From: ZC4RG30 sp963812195
Lineage (GTDB): Bacteria; Pseudomonadota; Gammaproteobacteria; Steroidobacterales; Steroidobacteraceae
Reading direction: 5' to 3'
Assembly (NCBI GenBank): GCA_963812195.1
Contig: CAWEUI010000007.1
Span: 99,075 to 163,074, forward strand
DNA: 64,000 nucleotides
This document shows positions 36,904 to 45,619 of this stretch, one piece after another. The notes beneath the pieces were generated by a model. That model did no database searches. It worked only from the letters and a program-made list of their open reading frames with translations, and was not told the DNA's origin. The translations under genes were made by a program, and so were the position numbers. The first letter of the stretch is position 1. Each line of letters begins with the position of its first letter.

Positions 36904-39675
36904 TCAGCGGCTGACCTGCAGGGTGACTCCGCCGCCCGGGCCCTTGCCGGGGCCGCTGCCAAGGATGTCACCATCGGATACCAGCTTGACCCACAACGCA
37001 TCCTTGCCCTTGTAGTACGAGGTGGTACTGGCCTGGCGCAGTGCATCCAGGCTGTTCTCCTGCTTGCCCGACGCCGCAGTGGTGAATCCCGGCAGCTCGA
37101 ACATGACCCAGGAACCCTTGTCCAGTTCCTTCACGTTGAGGTTCATGGACGGCCGTTCGGTGGTCACCTTGAACTGGCTGCCCGCCAGCACGTTGGTTTC
37201 TCCGCTCACGCTGTAGTCCTTGCCATCGCGACTGAGCACGACGGGCGGCTGGGTCGGCCGGGCACCACCGCGGGTGAACGTTCCCGGAGGGAAGCCGCCA
37301 CCCGGAGGACCACCCGCCGCGCCTGGGCGCGCTGCGCCGCCCGGAGCGCCGCCAGGCCCACCAGCACGGGGAGGTCCACCGGCGCCCGGAGCACCGCCAG
37401 GCCCACCGGCACGGGGAGGCCCACCGGCGCCCGGAGGTCCGCCAGGCCCGCCACCGGCGCGACGACCACCACCGAAGCCACCGCCGCCGAATCCAGCCTG
37501 ACCGCCACCGCCAACGGTCATGCGCCCGACATCGCCCTTGCACACCGCCGCGTTCCAGGTGGGTTTGACCTGACAGGCATTCGCGTCGATGGCGACCTTG
37601 TTGTTTTCATCGTCGATGAGCACGAAGGAATCCGGGACGCCGGTGACCGAGCCGTCCACGTCGTGGAACACCGAGGTCTTGTAGCTCCCGTTGCCGTAAT
37701 CATCGTTGCTCCACTTGTGCTCCATCGGCGGGAAATACACCGGCTTGGCGTTGACGAATTTCGCGCGCTCGATGGTGTTGTTGGAGCTCATGCCGAAGCT
37801 GGTGAACAGCAGGTAGGAGATCGCGCCGGTCTTGCGGGTGGCGTTGTCCTCGTAGTTCACGAAGGTGTCGTTGACCAGTTCATGATGGTAGTCGTAGAAC
37901 TCGTAGGCGCGGATCGGGAAATCCGGCACCTTGGGCTCCGGCAGGCTGCGGCCATAGGCCTTTTCCGCCGGCGTCTCGGGGTTGCCGACGTTGCCGGATT
38001 CGCCCACGAACAGCGAGTCGACCACCCGCGAGGTATAGGCGGATTGACCGAAGTTGCCGGAGGCATGCGTATAGCCGATGGCGTTGTCGGCCATCTTCAG
38101 TCCCTTGAACAGGTGCATCTCGCCGCGGGCCCAGATGCCGCTGTTGCGGTTCTTGTAGCTGGTGAAATCCTCGACGACCGACACCGCCTGCGGGCTGTTC
38201 GGATCAGCCGGATTGGTATTGGCTACATAGCCGCCGACGGCGAAATGGCCATCGGCCCTGGGACCGCGGTCCATCATGAAGCCATCGAAGTTCGAATGGG
38301 AGACGTTGCCCTTGAACTCCTTGATCGGCATGCGGCGCGGCCAGGTGTTCTTGCTGATATCCGAGCCTTCGAACGCGCCCGTCGGATGCTCCGGCAAGGC
38401 GTACCAGAATCCGGTGGCGTCGGAGCCCGCGGCCACGTTATCCACGTAGATATTGTCCGGGTTGGTGATCCAGAACGTCGACACGTTGTTGTCGGACGGG
38501 ATCAGGATGTCCTTGGCGTTCTGGCCGTCCGTCTTGAAGTTCTTGCCGTCCGCCGTCGATCCGAACGGGGCGAGGTCGGTCGGCTCGCAGGGCGCGTCCG
38601 GATGGCACTTGGTCAGGATGCCCAGGTTGTGCACGAAGCGGTTGTCGTGCTCGACGGCGTCCTCCAGGAAGAAGCAGTGACCGATGTTGTTGTAGGTCAC
38701 GTTGTTCTCCACGGTCACGTAGTTCGTGCCATGCACGGTCACGCAGCGGCTGTAGGTGTCGTGGATCGCCGAGTTCTTGATGTACTGGCCCTTGGCGTCG
38801 CCGACCAGATGCCAGTGGATCGGATAGCGGGCCAGATGCATGTTCTGGCCCATGCGGTTGAGCTCGACGCCCTCCACATACATGTGGCTGGTGACCATCG
38901 CCATGATGTGCCCGCCAAACAGCGTCTGGTCCGCGTCCGGCGAAGCCTGGATCAGGATGTTGCGGGTCAGCATGCCGACTTCGCCGCGTTCATCCACACC
39001 GTCGGTGATCTTGCCGAAGTGCATGTACTGCAGCGGCTTGTCCAGCGTGAGCGTATTGCCACTCATGGCGGCAATGGTGCGCCGCTCGGCCTGGTGGGGA
39101 TCGTAATCGGTCGACGCGAGCACGATCACGTCGCCCTCCTTCCAGTCCGCGGCGTTCAGGACCTGGATCGAGGTGCTGCCGGCCTCGGCGGTGTCGGCCA
39201 GCTTGGTCCAGGAGTTGGTCGTGTCGCCGTGCAGGTTCAGGGTGCCGCCGGAGAGCATGATCCCGCGGTCACCCATGCCCATCATCTGTTCATCCTTGAT
39301 CTTGTCGGTGAGGGTGATGGTGGCCTTGTGCTGGTAGGGTCTGGCTTCGGTGCCGATGGCCAGTTCCCCGTGCACCATGACCCACTCGGTGGTCAGCTGC
39401 AGGTCGGACTTGTCGGCAAAGGTGAGTTTGCCGTTGACCGTCACACCGTCCAGCGCAGGCGGACTGACATCCAGGACCACTTCCTTGCCACTGGGAATGG
39501 TGACCTTGTCGCCTGCCGCCGGCACCTTGTGGTCCGGCCAGGTGGCCGGATTCGACCAGTTCATCGGCCTGGCCGCCGATCCCGCATTCTGGGCCTGCAC
39601 GGCCGCGAATACGCCGGCGAGAGCCAGTGCCGGAACGAGCGGCACGAGAAGGAACGAGCGATTTCTCTTGCTCAT
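36904..39675 (-). CDS. Secreted G8-domain/parallel beta-helix protein, copy 1
   Basis: 923 aa, complete. Signal peptide about residues 1-29. A G8 domain follows (about residues 40-150; WSNPATWPDHKVPAAGDKV, then beta strands with conserved glycines). A long right-handed beta-helix region follows (about 230-640; repeats such as IKNSAIHDTYSRCVTVHG and VENNVTYNNIGHCFFLEDAVEHDN). A Gly/Pro-rich collagen-like linker spans about 722-805. The C-terminal beta domain ends GVTLQVSR. G8 plus beta-helix is the architecture of animal CEMIP/TMEM2 and PKHD1L1-type proteins; a glycan substrate is plausible but unproven. A CAGGGGG site precedes the ATG. It is last in the tandem order and has an upstream promoter-like motif and its own terminator. 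Confidence 0.85.
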   Translation of the reverse strand: MSKRNRSFLLVPLVPALALAGVFAAVQAQNAGSAARPMNWSNPATWPDHKVPAAGDKVTIPSGKEVVLDVSPPALDGVTVNGKLTFADKSDLQLTTEWVMVHGELAIGTEARPYQHKATITLTDKIKDEQMMGMGDRGIMLSGGTLNLHGDTTNSWTKLADTAEAGSTSIQVLNAADWKEGDVIVLASTDYDPHQAERRTIAAMSGNTLTLDKPLQYMHFGKITDGVDERGEVGMLTRNILIQASPDADQTLFGGHIMAMVTSHMYVEGVELNRMGQNMHLARYPIHWHLVGDAKGQYIKNSAIHDTYSRCVTVHGTNYVTVENNVTYNNIGHCFFLEDAVEHDNRFVHNLGILTKCHPDAPCEPTDLAPFGSTADGKNFKTDGQNAKDILIPSDNNVSTFWITNPDNIYVDNVAAGSDATGFWYALPEHPTGAFEGSDISKNTWPRRMPIKEFKGNVSHSNFDGFMMDRGPRADGHFAVGGYVANTNPADPNSPQAVSVVEDFTSYKNRNSGIWARGEMHLFKGLKMADNAIGYTHASGNFGQSAYTSRVVDSLFVGESGNVGNPETPAEKAYGRSLPEPKVPDFPIRAYEFYDYHHELVNDTFVNYEDNATRKTGAISYLLFTSFGMSSNNTIERAKFVNAKPVYFPPMEHKWSNDDYGNGSYKTSVFHDVDGSVTGVPDSFVLIDDENNKVAIDANACQVKPTWNAAVCKGDVGRMTVGGGGQAGFGGGGFGGGRRAGGGPGGPPGAGGPPRAGGPGGAPGAGGPPRAGGPGGAPGGAARPGAAGGPPGGGFPPGTFTRGGARPTQPPVVLSRDGKDYSVSGETNVLAGSQFKVTTERPSMNLNVKELDKGSWVMFELPGFTTAASGKQENSLDALRQASTTSYYKGKDALWVKLVSDGDILGSGPGKGPGGGVTLQVSR

Positions 39676-39720
39676 GAACTGAAGCCCCCTGCATGAATAC
39701 GACCCGTACTTAGGCGGCAG

Positions 39721-39734
39721 AGGATAGCGCGATT
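39721..39734 (-). promoter_or_regulatory. Shared upstream element of G8 copy 1
   Basis: On the minus strand reads AATCGCGCTATCCT, 46 bp before the ATG. TATCCT fits a -10 element with an extended GC-rich upstream side. Near-identical copies precede G8 copy 2 and the ferritin-like gene, and a one-mismatch copy precedes G8 copy 4. Confidence 0.55.
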
Positions 39735-39820
39735 ACCCGGCCTCCAGCACATCGCATGCCACCCCGCAATCCGCGGCTTTCGGATACAGCAAGGAACGTC
39801 GCGCGAGGCGGCATTAGACA

Positions 39821-39852
39821 AAAGAAAAGCCCCCAGCCAGCGGCTGGGGGCT
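39821..39852 (-). terminator. Intrinsic terminator of G8 copy 2
   Basis: An eleven-base perfect stem (AGCCCCCAGCC/GGCTGGGGGCT) with a three-base loop. On the minus strand it is followed by a U-rich run (CTTTTCTTTTG). It sits 26 bp after the copy 2 stop. Confidence 0.85.
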
Positions 39853-39877
39853 GTTGCTCAAGCAGCGGGATTGCCGC

Positions 39878-42640
39878 TTACCGGCTGACCTCGACGCTGG
39901 TTCCGCCCGCAAAGGGGTTGCCGCCACCGGCAACGGGGCCGGTCGAGACCACCTTGACCCACAGGGCGTCCTTGTCCTTGTAGTAGGCGGTGCCGCTGGC
40001 CTTGCGCAGCGCATCCAGGCTGTTTTCCTGCTGTCCTGAGGCCGCTTTGGTGAAGCCGGGCAGCTGGAAGAGGACCCAGGAGCCCTTGTCCAGCTCCGTC
40101 AGCCGCAGGGACACGCTGGGCCTTTCGGTGGTCACCTTGATCTCGGTACCAGCGCGGACGTTGGTGTTGGTGACGTTGAAGTCCTTGCCATCGCGGCTGA
40201 GCACGACGGGCGGCTGCGGGGGCCCACCGCCACCGAAGCCACCGAAGCCGCCACGGCGCGCGGGCGCTGCGCCCGGGGCCGCCGGCGCGCCCGGACCACC
40301 AGGTCCGCCGGCACGGGGTGCGGCGCCCGGGGGGCCGCCAGGTCCGCCAGGACCGGCGCCCGGGGGGCCACCCGCCCTGCCAGGACCACCGGGGCCGCCG
40401 GGACCACCCGGCCCGCCACCGCCACCGGGGCGACGCGCGCCGAAGCCGCCGAACCCGCGACCACCGCCGGGGCCGCCAACGGTCAGGCGGCCGATATCAC
40501 CCCTGCACACCGTGGCGTTCCACGTCGGCTTGGCCACACAGTCCTGTGCGTCGGCCGCGATGCTGTCGTTGGGCCCGTCGTTGATCAGGATGTAGCCATT
40601 GGGGATGCCGCCGACCGAGCCGTCCTTGTCGTGGATCACCGCGGTCTTGTAGGCCGTGCTGCTGCCATTGTCGTTGCCCCACTTGCGCACCATCGGCGGG
40701 AAATACACCGGCTTGGCGTTGACGAACTTCAGGTCGTCCACGGCGTTCTCGGGGCTGACGCCGAAGCTGGTGTACATGAGGTAGGAGATCGCGCCGGTCT
40801 TGCGGGTGGCGTTGTCCTGATAGTTGACGAAGGTGTCGTGCACCACGTCATGCCGGTAGTCGTAGTACTCGTAGCCGCGGATCGGATAATCCGGCATCTC
40901 CGGCTTCGGCAGGCTGCGCCCGTAGGCCTTCTCCTCCGGTGTCTGGGGATTGCCGACGTTGTCGGTTTCGCCCACGAACAGCGAGTCGACGACCTCCGAG
41001 GTGAAGGCGTAACGACCGAATTCGCCCGACGCATGCGTGAAGCCGATGGCGTTGTCGGCCGACTTCAGGTTCTTGAACAGGTGCAGCTCACCGCGACCCC
41101 ACACGCCGCCATTGCGGTTCTTGTAGGTGGTGAGATTCGCGAACAGCGAGATCAGCGCCTGGCTGTTCGGATCGGCGGGATCTTCATGCGCGGTATGCGA
41201 GCTGCCGGTCACACCGACGTGGTTGTTCTTGTCGGGATTGCGGTCGAACATGAAGCCGTCGAAATTCGAGTGGGCGACGTTGTCCTGGAAGATCAGCAGC
41301 GGCGTCCGACGTGGCCAGACTTTCGCGGCCGCGTCCGTGCCGGCAAACGCACCTTGCGGGTGTTCCGGCAATGACATCCAGAAGCCTGTCGACTCGGAAC
41401 CCGCCGCCACGTTGTCCACGTAGGTGTTGTGCGGATTGGTGATCCAGAAGGTCGACGCCGTGTTGTCGGAGGGGATCAGGATGTCCTTGGCATTCTGGCC
41501 GTTGGTTCCGTTGCGCGGCTCGCCGGCCGCGGCGAGGTTGGTCGGGATGCACGGCGCTTCCGGATGACACTTGGTCAGGATGCCCAGGTTGTGCACGAAC
41601 TTGTTGTCGTGCTCGATGCCGTCTTCCAGGAAGAAGCAGTGACCGATGTTGTTGTAGGTCACGTTGTTTTCCACGTCCACGTAGTTCGTGCCGTGCACCG
41701 TCACGCAGCGGCTGTAGGTGTCGTGGATCGCCGAGTTCTTCACGTACTGGCCCTTCGCGTCGCCGACCAGATGCCAGTGGATCGGGTAGCGGGCCAGGTG
41801 CATGTTCTGGCCCATGTGGTACAGCTCGACGCCCTCCACATACATGTGGCTGGTGACCATCGCCATGATGTGCCCGCCGAACAGGGTCTTCTCCGAGTCC
41901 GGCGAGGACTGGATCAGGATGTTGCGCGACAGCATGCCGACTTCGCCACGCTCGTCCACGTTGTAGGTGATCTTGCCGAAGTGCATGTACTGCAGCGGCT
42001 TGTCGAGCGTGATCGAATTGCCGTTGATGGCGGCAATGGTGCGCTTCTCGGCCTGATGGGGATCGTAATCGGTCGACGCGAGAACGATCACGTCGCCCTT
42101 CTTCCAGCCCGCGGCGTCCAGCACCTGGATCGAGTCGCTGCCGGCCGCGGCCGTGTCGGCCAGCTTGGTCCAGGAGTTGGTCGTATCACCGTGCAGGTTC
42201 AGGGTGCCGCCCGACATCATGATGCCGCGGTCGCCCATGCCGGAGATTTCCTCGTTCGGCACGTTGTCCGTCAGCGTGATCGTCGCCTTGTGCGTGTAGG
42301 GCTTGGCCTCGGTGCCGATGGCCAGTTCGCCGTGCACCAGGATCCACTCGGTGGTCAGCGCCAGGTCGGACTTGTCCGAGAAGCTGAGTTTGCCGTTGAT
42401 GGTCAGGCCGTTCAGCGCCGGCGGAGTGACGTCGAGCACCACATCCTTGCCGCTGGGAATGGTGACCTTGTCGCCTGCGGCGGGCACCTTGTGGTCGGGC
42501 CACGTGGCCGGATTGGACCAGAGCGCCTGCTGGACCGTCTGCGCCCTGCCTTCCCTAGCTCCGATGACAGCCAGTGCGCTGACTACCAGGAATGCTGGTA
42601 GGAGCGAAACCAGCAGAAACGAGCGATATCGGTTTTTCAT
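39878..42640 (-). CDS. Secreted G8-domain/parallel beta-helix protein, copy 2
   Basis: 920 aa, complete, same architecture as copy 1. Signal peptide (SFLLVSLLPAFLVVSALAVIG). G8 domain (WSNPATWPDHKVPAAGDKV) at about residues 38-150. Beta-helix with YVDVENNVTYNNIGHCFFLEDGIEHDN. Collagen-like Gly/Pro-rich linker about 720-805. C-terminal domain ending GTSVEVSR. ATG 42640 is chosen over an upstream start at 42712 because it begins the signal peptide and has a GGGGG site. It diverges from copy 1 enough to be an older paralog. It has its own upstream element and terminator. Confidence 0.85.
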   Translation of the reverse strand: MKNRYRSFLLVSLLPAFLVVSALAVIGAREGRAQTVQQALWSNPATWPDHKVPAAGDKVTIPSGKDVVLDVTPPALNGLTINGKLSFSDKSDLALTTEWILVHGELAIGTEAKPYTHKATITLTDNVPNEEISGMGDRGIMMSGGTLNLHGDTTNSWTKLADTAAAGSDSIQVLDAAGWKKGDVIVLASTDYDPHQAEKRTIAAINGNSITLDKPLQYMHFGKITYNVDERGEVGMLSRNILIQSSPDSEKTLFGGHIMAMVTSHMYVEGVELYHMGQNMHLARYPIHWHLVGDAKGQYVKNSAIHDTYSRCVTVHGTNYVDVENNVTYNNIGHCFFLEDGIEHDNKFVHNLGILTKCHPEAPCIPTNLAAAGEPRNGTNGQNAKDILIPSDNTASTFWITNPHNTYVDNVAAGSESTGFWMSLPEHPQGAFAGTDAAAKVWPRRTPLLIFQDNVAHSNFDGFMFDRNPDKNNHVGVTGSSHTAHEDPADPNSQALISLFANLTTYKNRNGGVWGRGELHLFKNLKSADNAIGFTHASGEFGRYAFTSEVVDSLFVGETDNVGNPQTPEEKAYGRSLPKPEMPDYPIRGYEYYDYRHDVVHDTFVNYQDNATRKTGAISYLMYTSFGVSPENAVDDLKFVNAKPVYFPPMVRKWGNDNGSSTAYKTAVIHDKDGSVGGIPNGYILINDGPNDSIAADAQDCVAKPTWNATVCRGDIGRLTVGGPGGGRGFGGFGARRPGGGGGPGGPGGPGGPGRAGGPPGAGPGGPGGPPGAAPRAGGPGGPGAPAAPGAAPARRGGFGGFGGGGPPQPPVVLSRDGKDFNVTNTNVRAGTEIKVTTERPSVSLRLTELDKGSWVLFQLPGFTKAASGQQENSLDALRKASGTAYYKDKDALWVKVVSTGPVAGGGNPFAGGTSVEVSR

Positions 42641-42687
42641 GGCTTTGAACCCCCTTGCCCGAAGGCGACCCCGTGTGCTTGATCGCC

Positions 42688-42702
42688 GAGAATAGCGCGA
42701 TT
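42688..42702 (-). promoter_or_regulatory. Shared upstream element of G8 copy 2
   Basis: Minus strand reads AATCGCGCTATTCTC, 48 bp before the ATG. An inverted partial copy (AATCGCGCTAC on the plus strand at about 42784) lies 80 bp further upstream. Confidence 0.55.
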
Positions 42703-42817
42703 GCCGGTGCATGCAATTCGCTACCTTGGAAAAGCTGGGCGAGTGATAGCCCGCGATGGCTGCATAGCGAAAACCCCCGACATAATCGCGCTACCGCGCG
42801 GATTTTCCGCGCACGCA

Positions 42818-42861
42818 CCAAAACGAAACGGGCCTCGACCGGCACCACCGATCGAGGCCCG
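42818..42861 (-). terminator. Intrinsic terminator of G8 copy 3
   Basis: CGGGCCTCGA and TCGAGGCCCG pair over ten bases around a 13-base loop; the minus-strand tail TTTCGTTTTG is U-rich. It lies 27 bp after the copy 3 stop. Confidence 0.8.
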
Positions 42862-42887
42862 CGCACCGGGATTGTCCGACGTTCAGC

Positions 42888-45539
42888 TCAACGGCTGACC
42901 TTCAGGCTGGTTCCACCACCAGGACCGCCGCCACGGGGACCACGCGCGCCCTCGCCGTTGGAGACCACCTTGACCCACAGCGCATCCTTGTCCTTGAAGT
43001 ACGAGGTGTCGCCGGCCTTGCGCAGCGCATCCAGGCTGCTCTGCGCAGTGCCCGCAGCCGCGGTGGTGAATCCCGGCAGCTCGAAGATCACCCACGAACC
43101 GGCATCCATTTCCGTCAGCGTGAGATCCAGTGTCGGCCTTTCGGTGGTCACCTTGATCTGGGTACCGGCGCGTACGTTGCCTGCGTTGAAGCTGTAATCC
43201 CTGCCATTGCGGCTGAGAACAACTGGCGGTTGAGGCGGAGGCCGACGGAAAGGCACAGTGATGGGGACCACTGCGCCGGGACGGGCTGGTGCTCCTGCAC
43301 CAAGACTCGAGGGGCGATCACGACCAGCAGCCGGGCGACGCCGGCCGAAACCGCCGGGGCGGCCAAAACTCAGGCGCCCGACATCGCCCCTGCACACGGC
43401 GGCGTTCCAGTCGGGCTTGATCTCACAGGCCTGCGCATCGGTTGCGATCTGGTCATTGGGCCCGTCGTTGAGCAGGATGTACGAATTCGCAATTCCGCTG
43501 ACCGAACCGTCCAGGTCGTGGATTGCCGCCGCCTTCCAGGCCACACCGTTCAGGTTGTCGTTGCCCCACTTGCGTTCCATCGGCGGGAAATACACCGGCT
43601 TGGCGTTGATGAAATGCGCGCGCTCGATGGAGTTTTCGGTGCTCACTCCCGCGCTGGTGTACATCAGGTAGGAGAGCGCGCCGGTCTTGCGGGTGGCGTT
43701 GTCCTGGTAATTCACGAACGTGTCGTTCACCACGTCATGGCGATAGTCGTAGTACTCGTAACCACGGATCGGGAAATCCGGCATCATGGGCTTCGGCAGG
43801 CTGCGGCCGTAGGCCTTTTCCGCCGTCAGTCGTGGGGTTGCCGATGTTCTCGGTCTCGCCCACGAACAGCGAGTCGACCACCCGTGACGTAAAGGGATCG
43901 CGGCCGGCCGAACCGGAGGCATGTGTATAGCCCATGGCATTGTCGGCCACCTTCACGTTGCGGAACACGTGCATCTCGCCGCGGCCCCAGATGCCGCCAT
44001 TGCGGTTCTTGTAGCTGGTGAGATTCTCGAAGTCCGTTTCCACCGTCTTGCTGGTGGGATCGGCGGGATTTTCCTTGGGCATGTGCGCGTTGCCGGTAAC
44101 CCCGAACGTGTTGTCAGGGTTGATGTTCCGGTCGAACATGAAACCATCGTAGTTCGAGTGGGCGACGTTGCCCTTGAACTCGCGGAATGGTGTGCGCCGC
44201 GGCCAGGTGTTCTTGCTGATGTCCGAATCCGCAAACGCACCGTTCGGGTGCTCCGGCAAGGACATCCAGAAGCCGTTGGAGTCCGAACCCGCGGCCACGT
44301 TGTCCACGTAGGTGTTGTCCGGATTGGTGATCCAGTAGGCCGACACCGTGTTGTCGGAAGGGATCAGCACATCTTTGGATCGCTGGCCGTTCTGCCGCAC
44401 GGCCTGGCGATTGTCGAAGTTCGGCATCTCTCCGGCCGCCGCGAGCCTGGTCGGCACGCACGGCTTGGTCGGATGGCACTTGATCTGGATCGCCAGGTTG
44501 TGCGCGAACACATTGCCGTGCTCGATGCCGTCCTCGAGGAAGAAGCAGTGACCGACGATGTTGTAGGTCACGTTGTTCTGCACGTGCACGTCGTTGGTGC
44601 CATGCACCGTCACGCAGCGGTTGTAGGTGTCGTGGATCGCCGAGTCCTTGATGTACTGGCCATCGGCGTCGCCCACCAGATGCCAGTGGATCGGATAGCG
44701 GGCCAGCTCCAGGTGCTGGCCCATGCGATTGAGCTCGACCCCGTCCACATACATGTGGCTGGTGACCATCGCCATGATGTGGCCGCCGAAGTAGGACTGC
44801 GCCGCATCCTCCGAGGCCTGGATCTTGATGTTGCGCGTCAGCAGCCCGACTTCGCCGCGCTCGTCCACGCCGAAGGTGATCTTGCCGAAGTGCATGTACT
44901 GCAGCGGCTTGTCCAGCGTGATGGTGTTGCCGCTGATGGCGGCGATGGTGCGCCGCTCGGCCTGGCGTGGATTGAAGTCCGTGGAGGCCAGCACGATCTG
45001 ATCGCCGGCCTGCCACTGGGCCGCGTTCAGCACCTCGATGGCGTTGCTGCCCGCCTCGGCGGTCTTGGCCAGCTTGGTCCAGGCGTTGGTGCGGTTGCCG
45101 TGCAGGTTCAGCGTGCCGCCCGAGAGCATGATGCCCCGATCGCCCATGCCCATCAGCTGCTCACCCTTGACGTCGTCGGTCAGCGTGATGGTGGCCTTGT
45201 GCTGTAGGGCTTGGCTTCGGTGCCGATCTGCAGCTCCCCGTGCACCATGACCCACTCGGTGGTCAGGGCCAGGTCGGCCTGGTCCGAGAAGCTCAGCTTG
45301 CCGTTGATCGTCAGGCCGTGCAGCGCCGGTGGACTCACGTCCAGCACCACGTCCTGGCCACGTGCGATCTCCACCTTGTCGCCGGCGGCCGGCACCTTGT
45401 GGTCCGGCCAGGTGGCCGGATCCGACCAGCGCATCACCTTCGTCGTTGGCGTTGCCGCCTGAACGACCGCGCATACGCCGACCAGCAGCAATGCCGGAAC
45501 AAACGATACGACACGGATCGAGCGATTCTTGTTGCTCAT
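42888..45539 (-). pseudogene. G8-domain/parallel beta-helix protein, copy 3, two frameshifts
   Basis: Begins at ATG 45539 with the same signal peptide as copy 4. A G is missing near 45203 compared with copy 4 (GCTG-TAGG against GCTGGTAGG), and an extra base lies near 43830 (TCCGCCGTCAGTCG against TCCTCCGGAGTCG). With both corrected, one protein of about 884 aa results: G8 domain, beta-helix, C-terminal domain ending GTSLKVSR. Unlike the other copies its linker (GRPGGFGRRRPAAGRDRP) is short and lacks collagen-like repeats. No promoter element precedes it, because only 20 bp separate it from the copy 4 terminator. Confidence 0.8.
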
Positions 45540-45552
45540 GGACCCAGCCCCC
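44460..45552 (-). repeat. Near-identical 5' segment, G8 copy 3 member
   Basis: About 1.1 kb, from just before the ATG through the G8 domain and early beta-helix, is roughly 99% identical to 47296-48391 in copy 4. Identity drops sharply on both sides. Confidence 0.85.
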
Positions 45553-45560
45553 TTGATGGA

Positions 45561-45594
45561 TATAAGAAAGCCCCCGGCCTTGCGGCCAGGGGCT
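45561..45594 (-). terminator. Intrinsic terminator of G8 copy 4
   Basis: AGCCCCCGGCC/GGCCAGGGGCT with one mismatch, four-base loop, minus-strand tail TTTCTTATA. It lies 26 bp after the copy 4 stop and only about 20 bp before the copy 3 start. Confidence 0.75.
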
Positions 45595-45619
45595 CTTGCT
45601 CAAACAACAGGCATGCTGC

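Noticed and set aside
37663..39696. Open frame of 677 codons antisense to G8 copy 1, with similar frames opposite the other copies
   Set aside because: Low-complexity shadow of the sense gene; no start context or motif. The antisense of the Gly/Pro-rich linkers also reads as Gly/Pro-rich, which is a property of the repeat.
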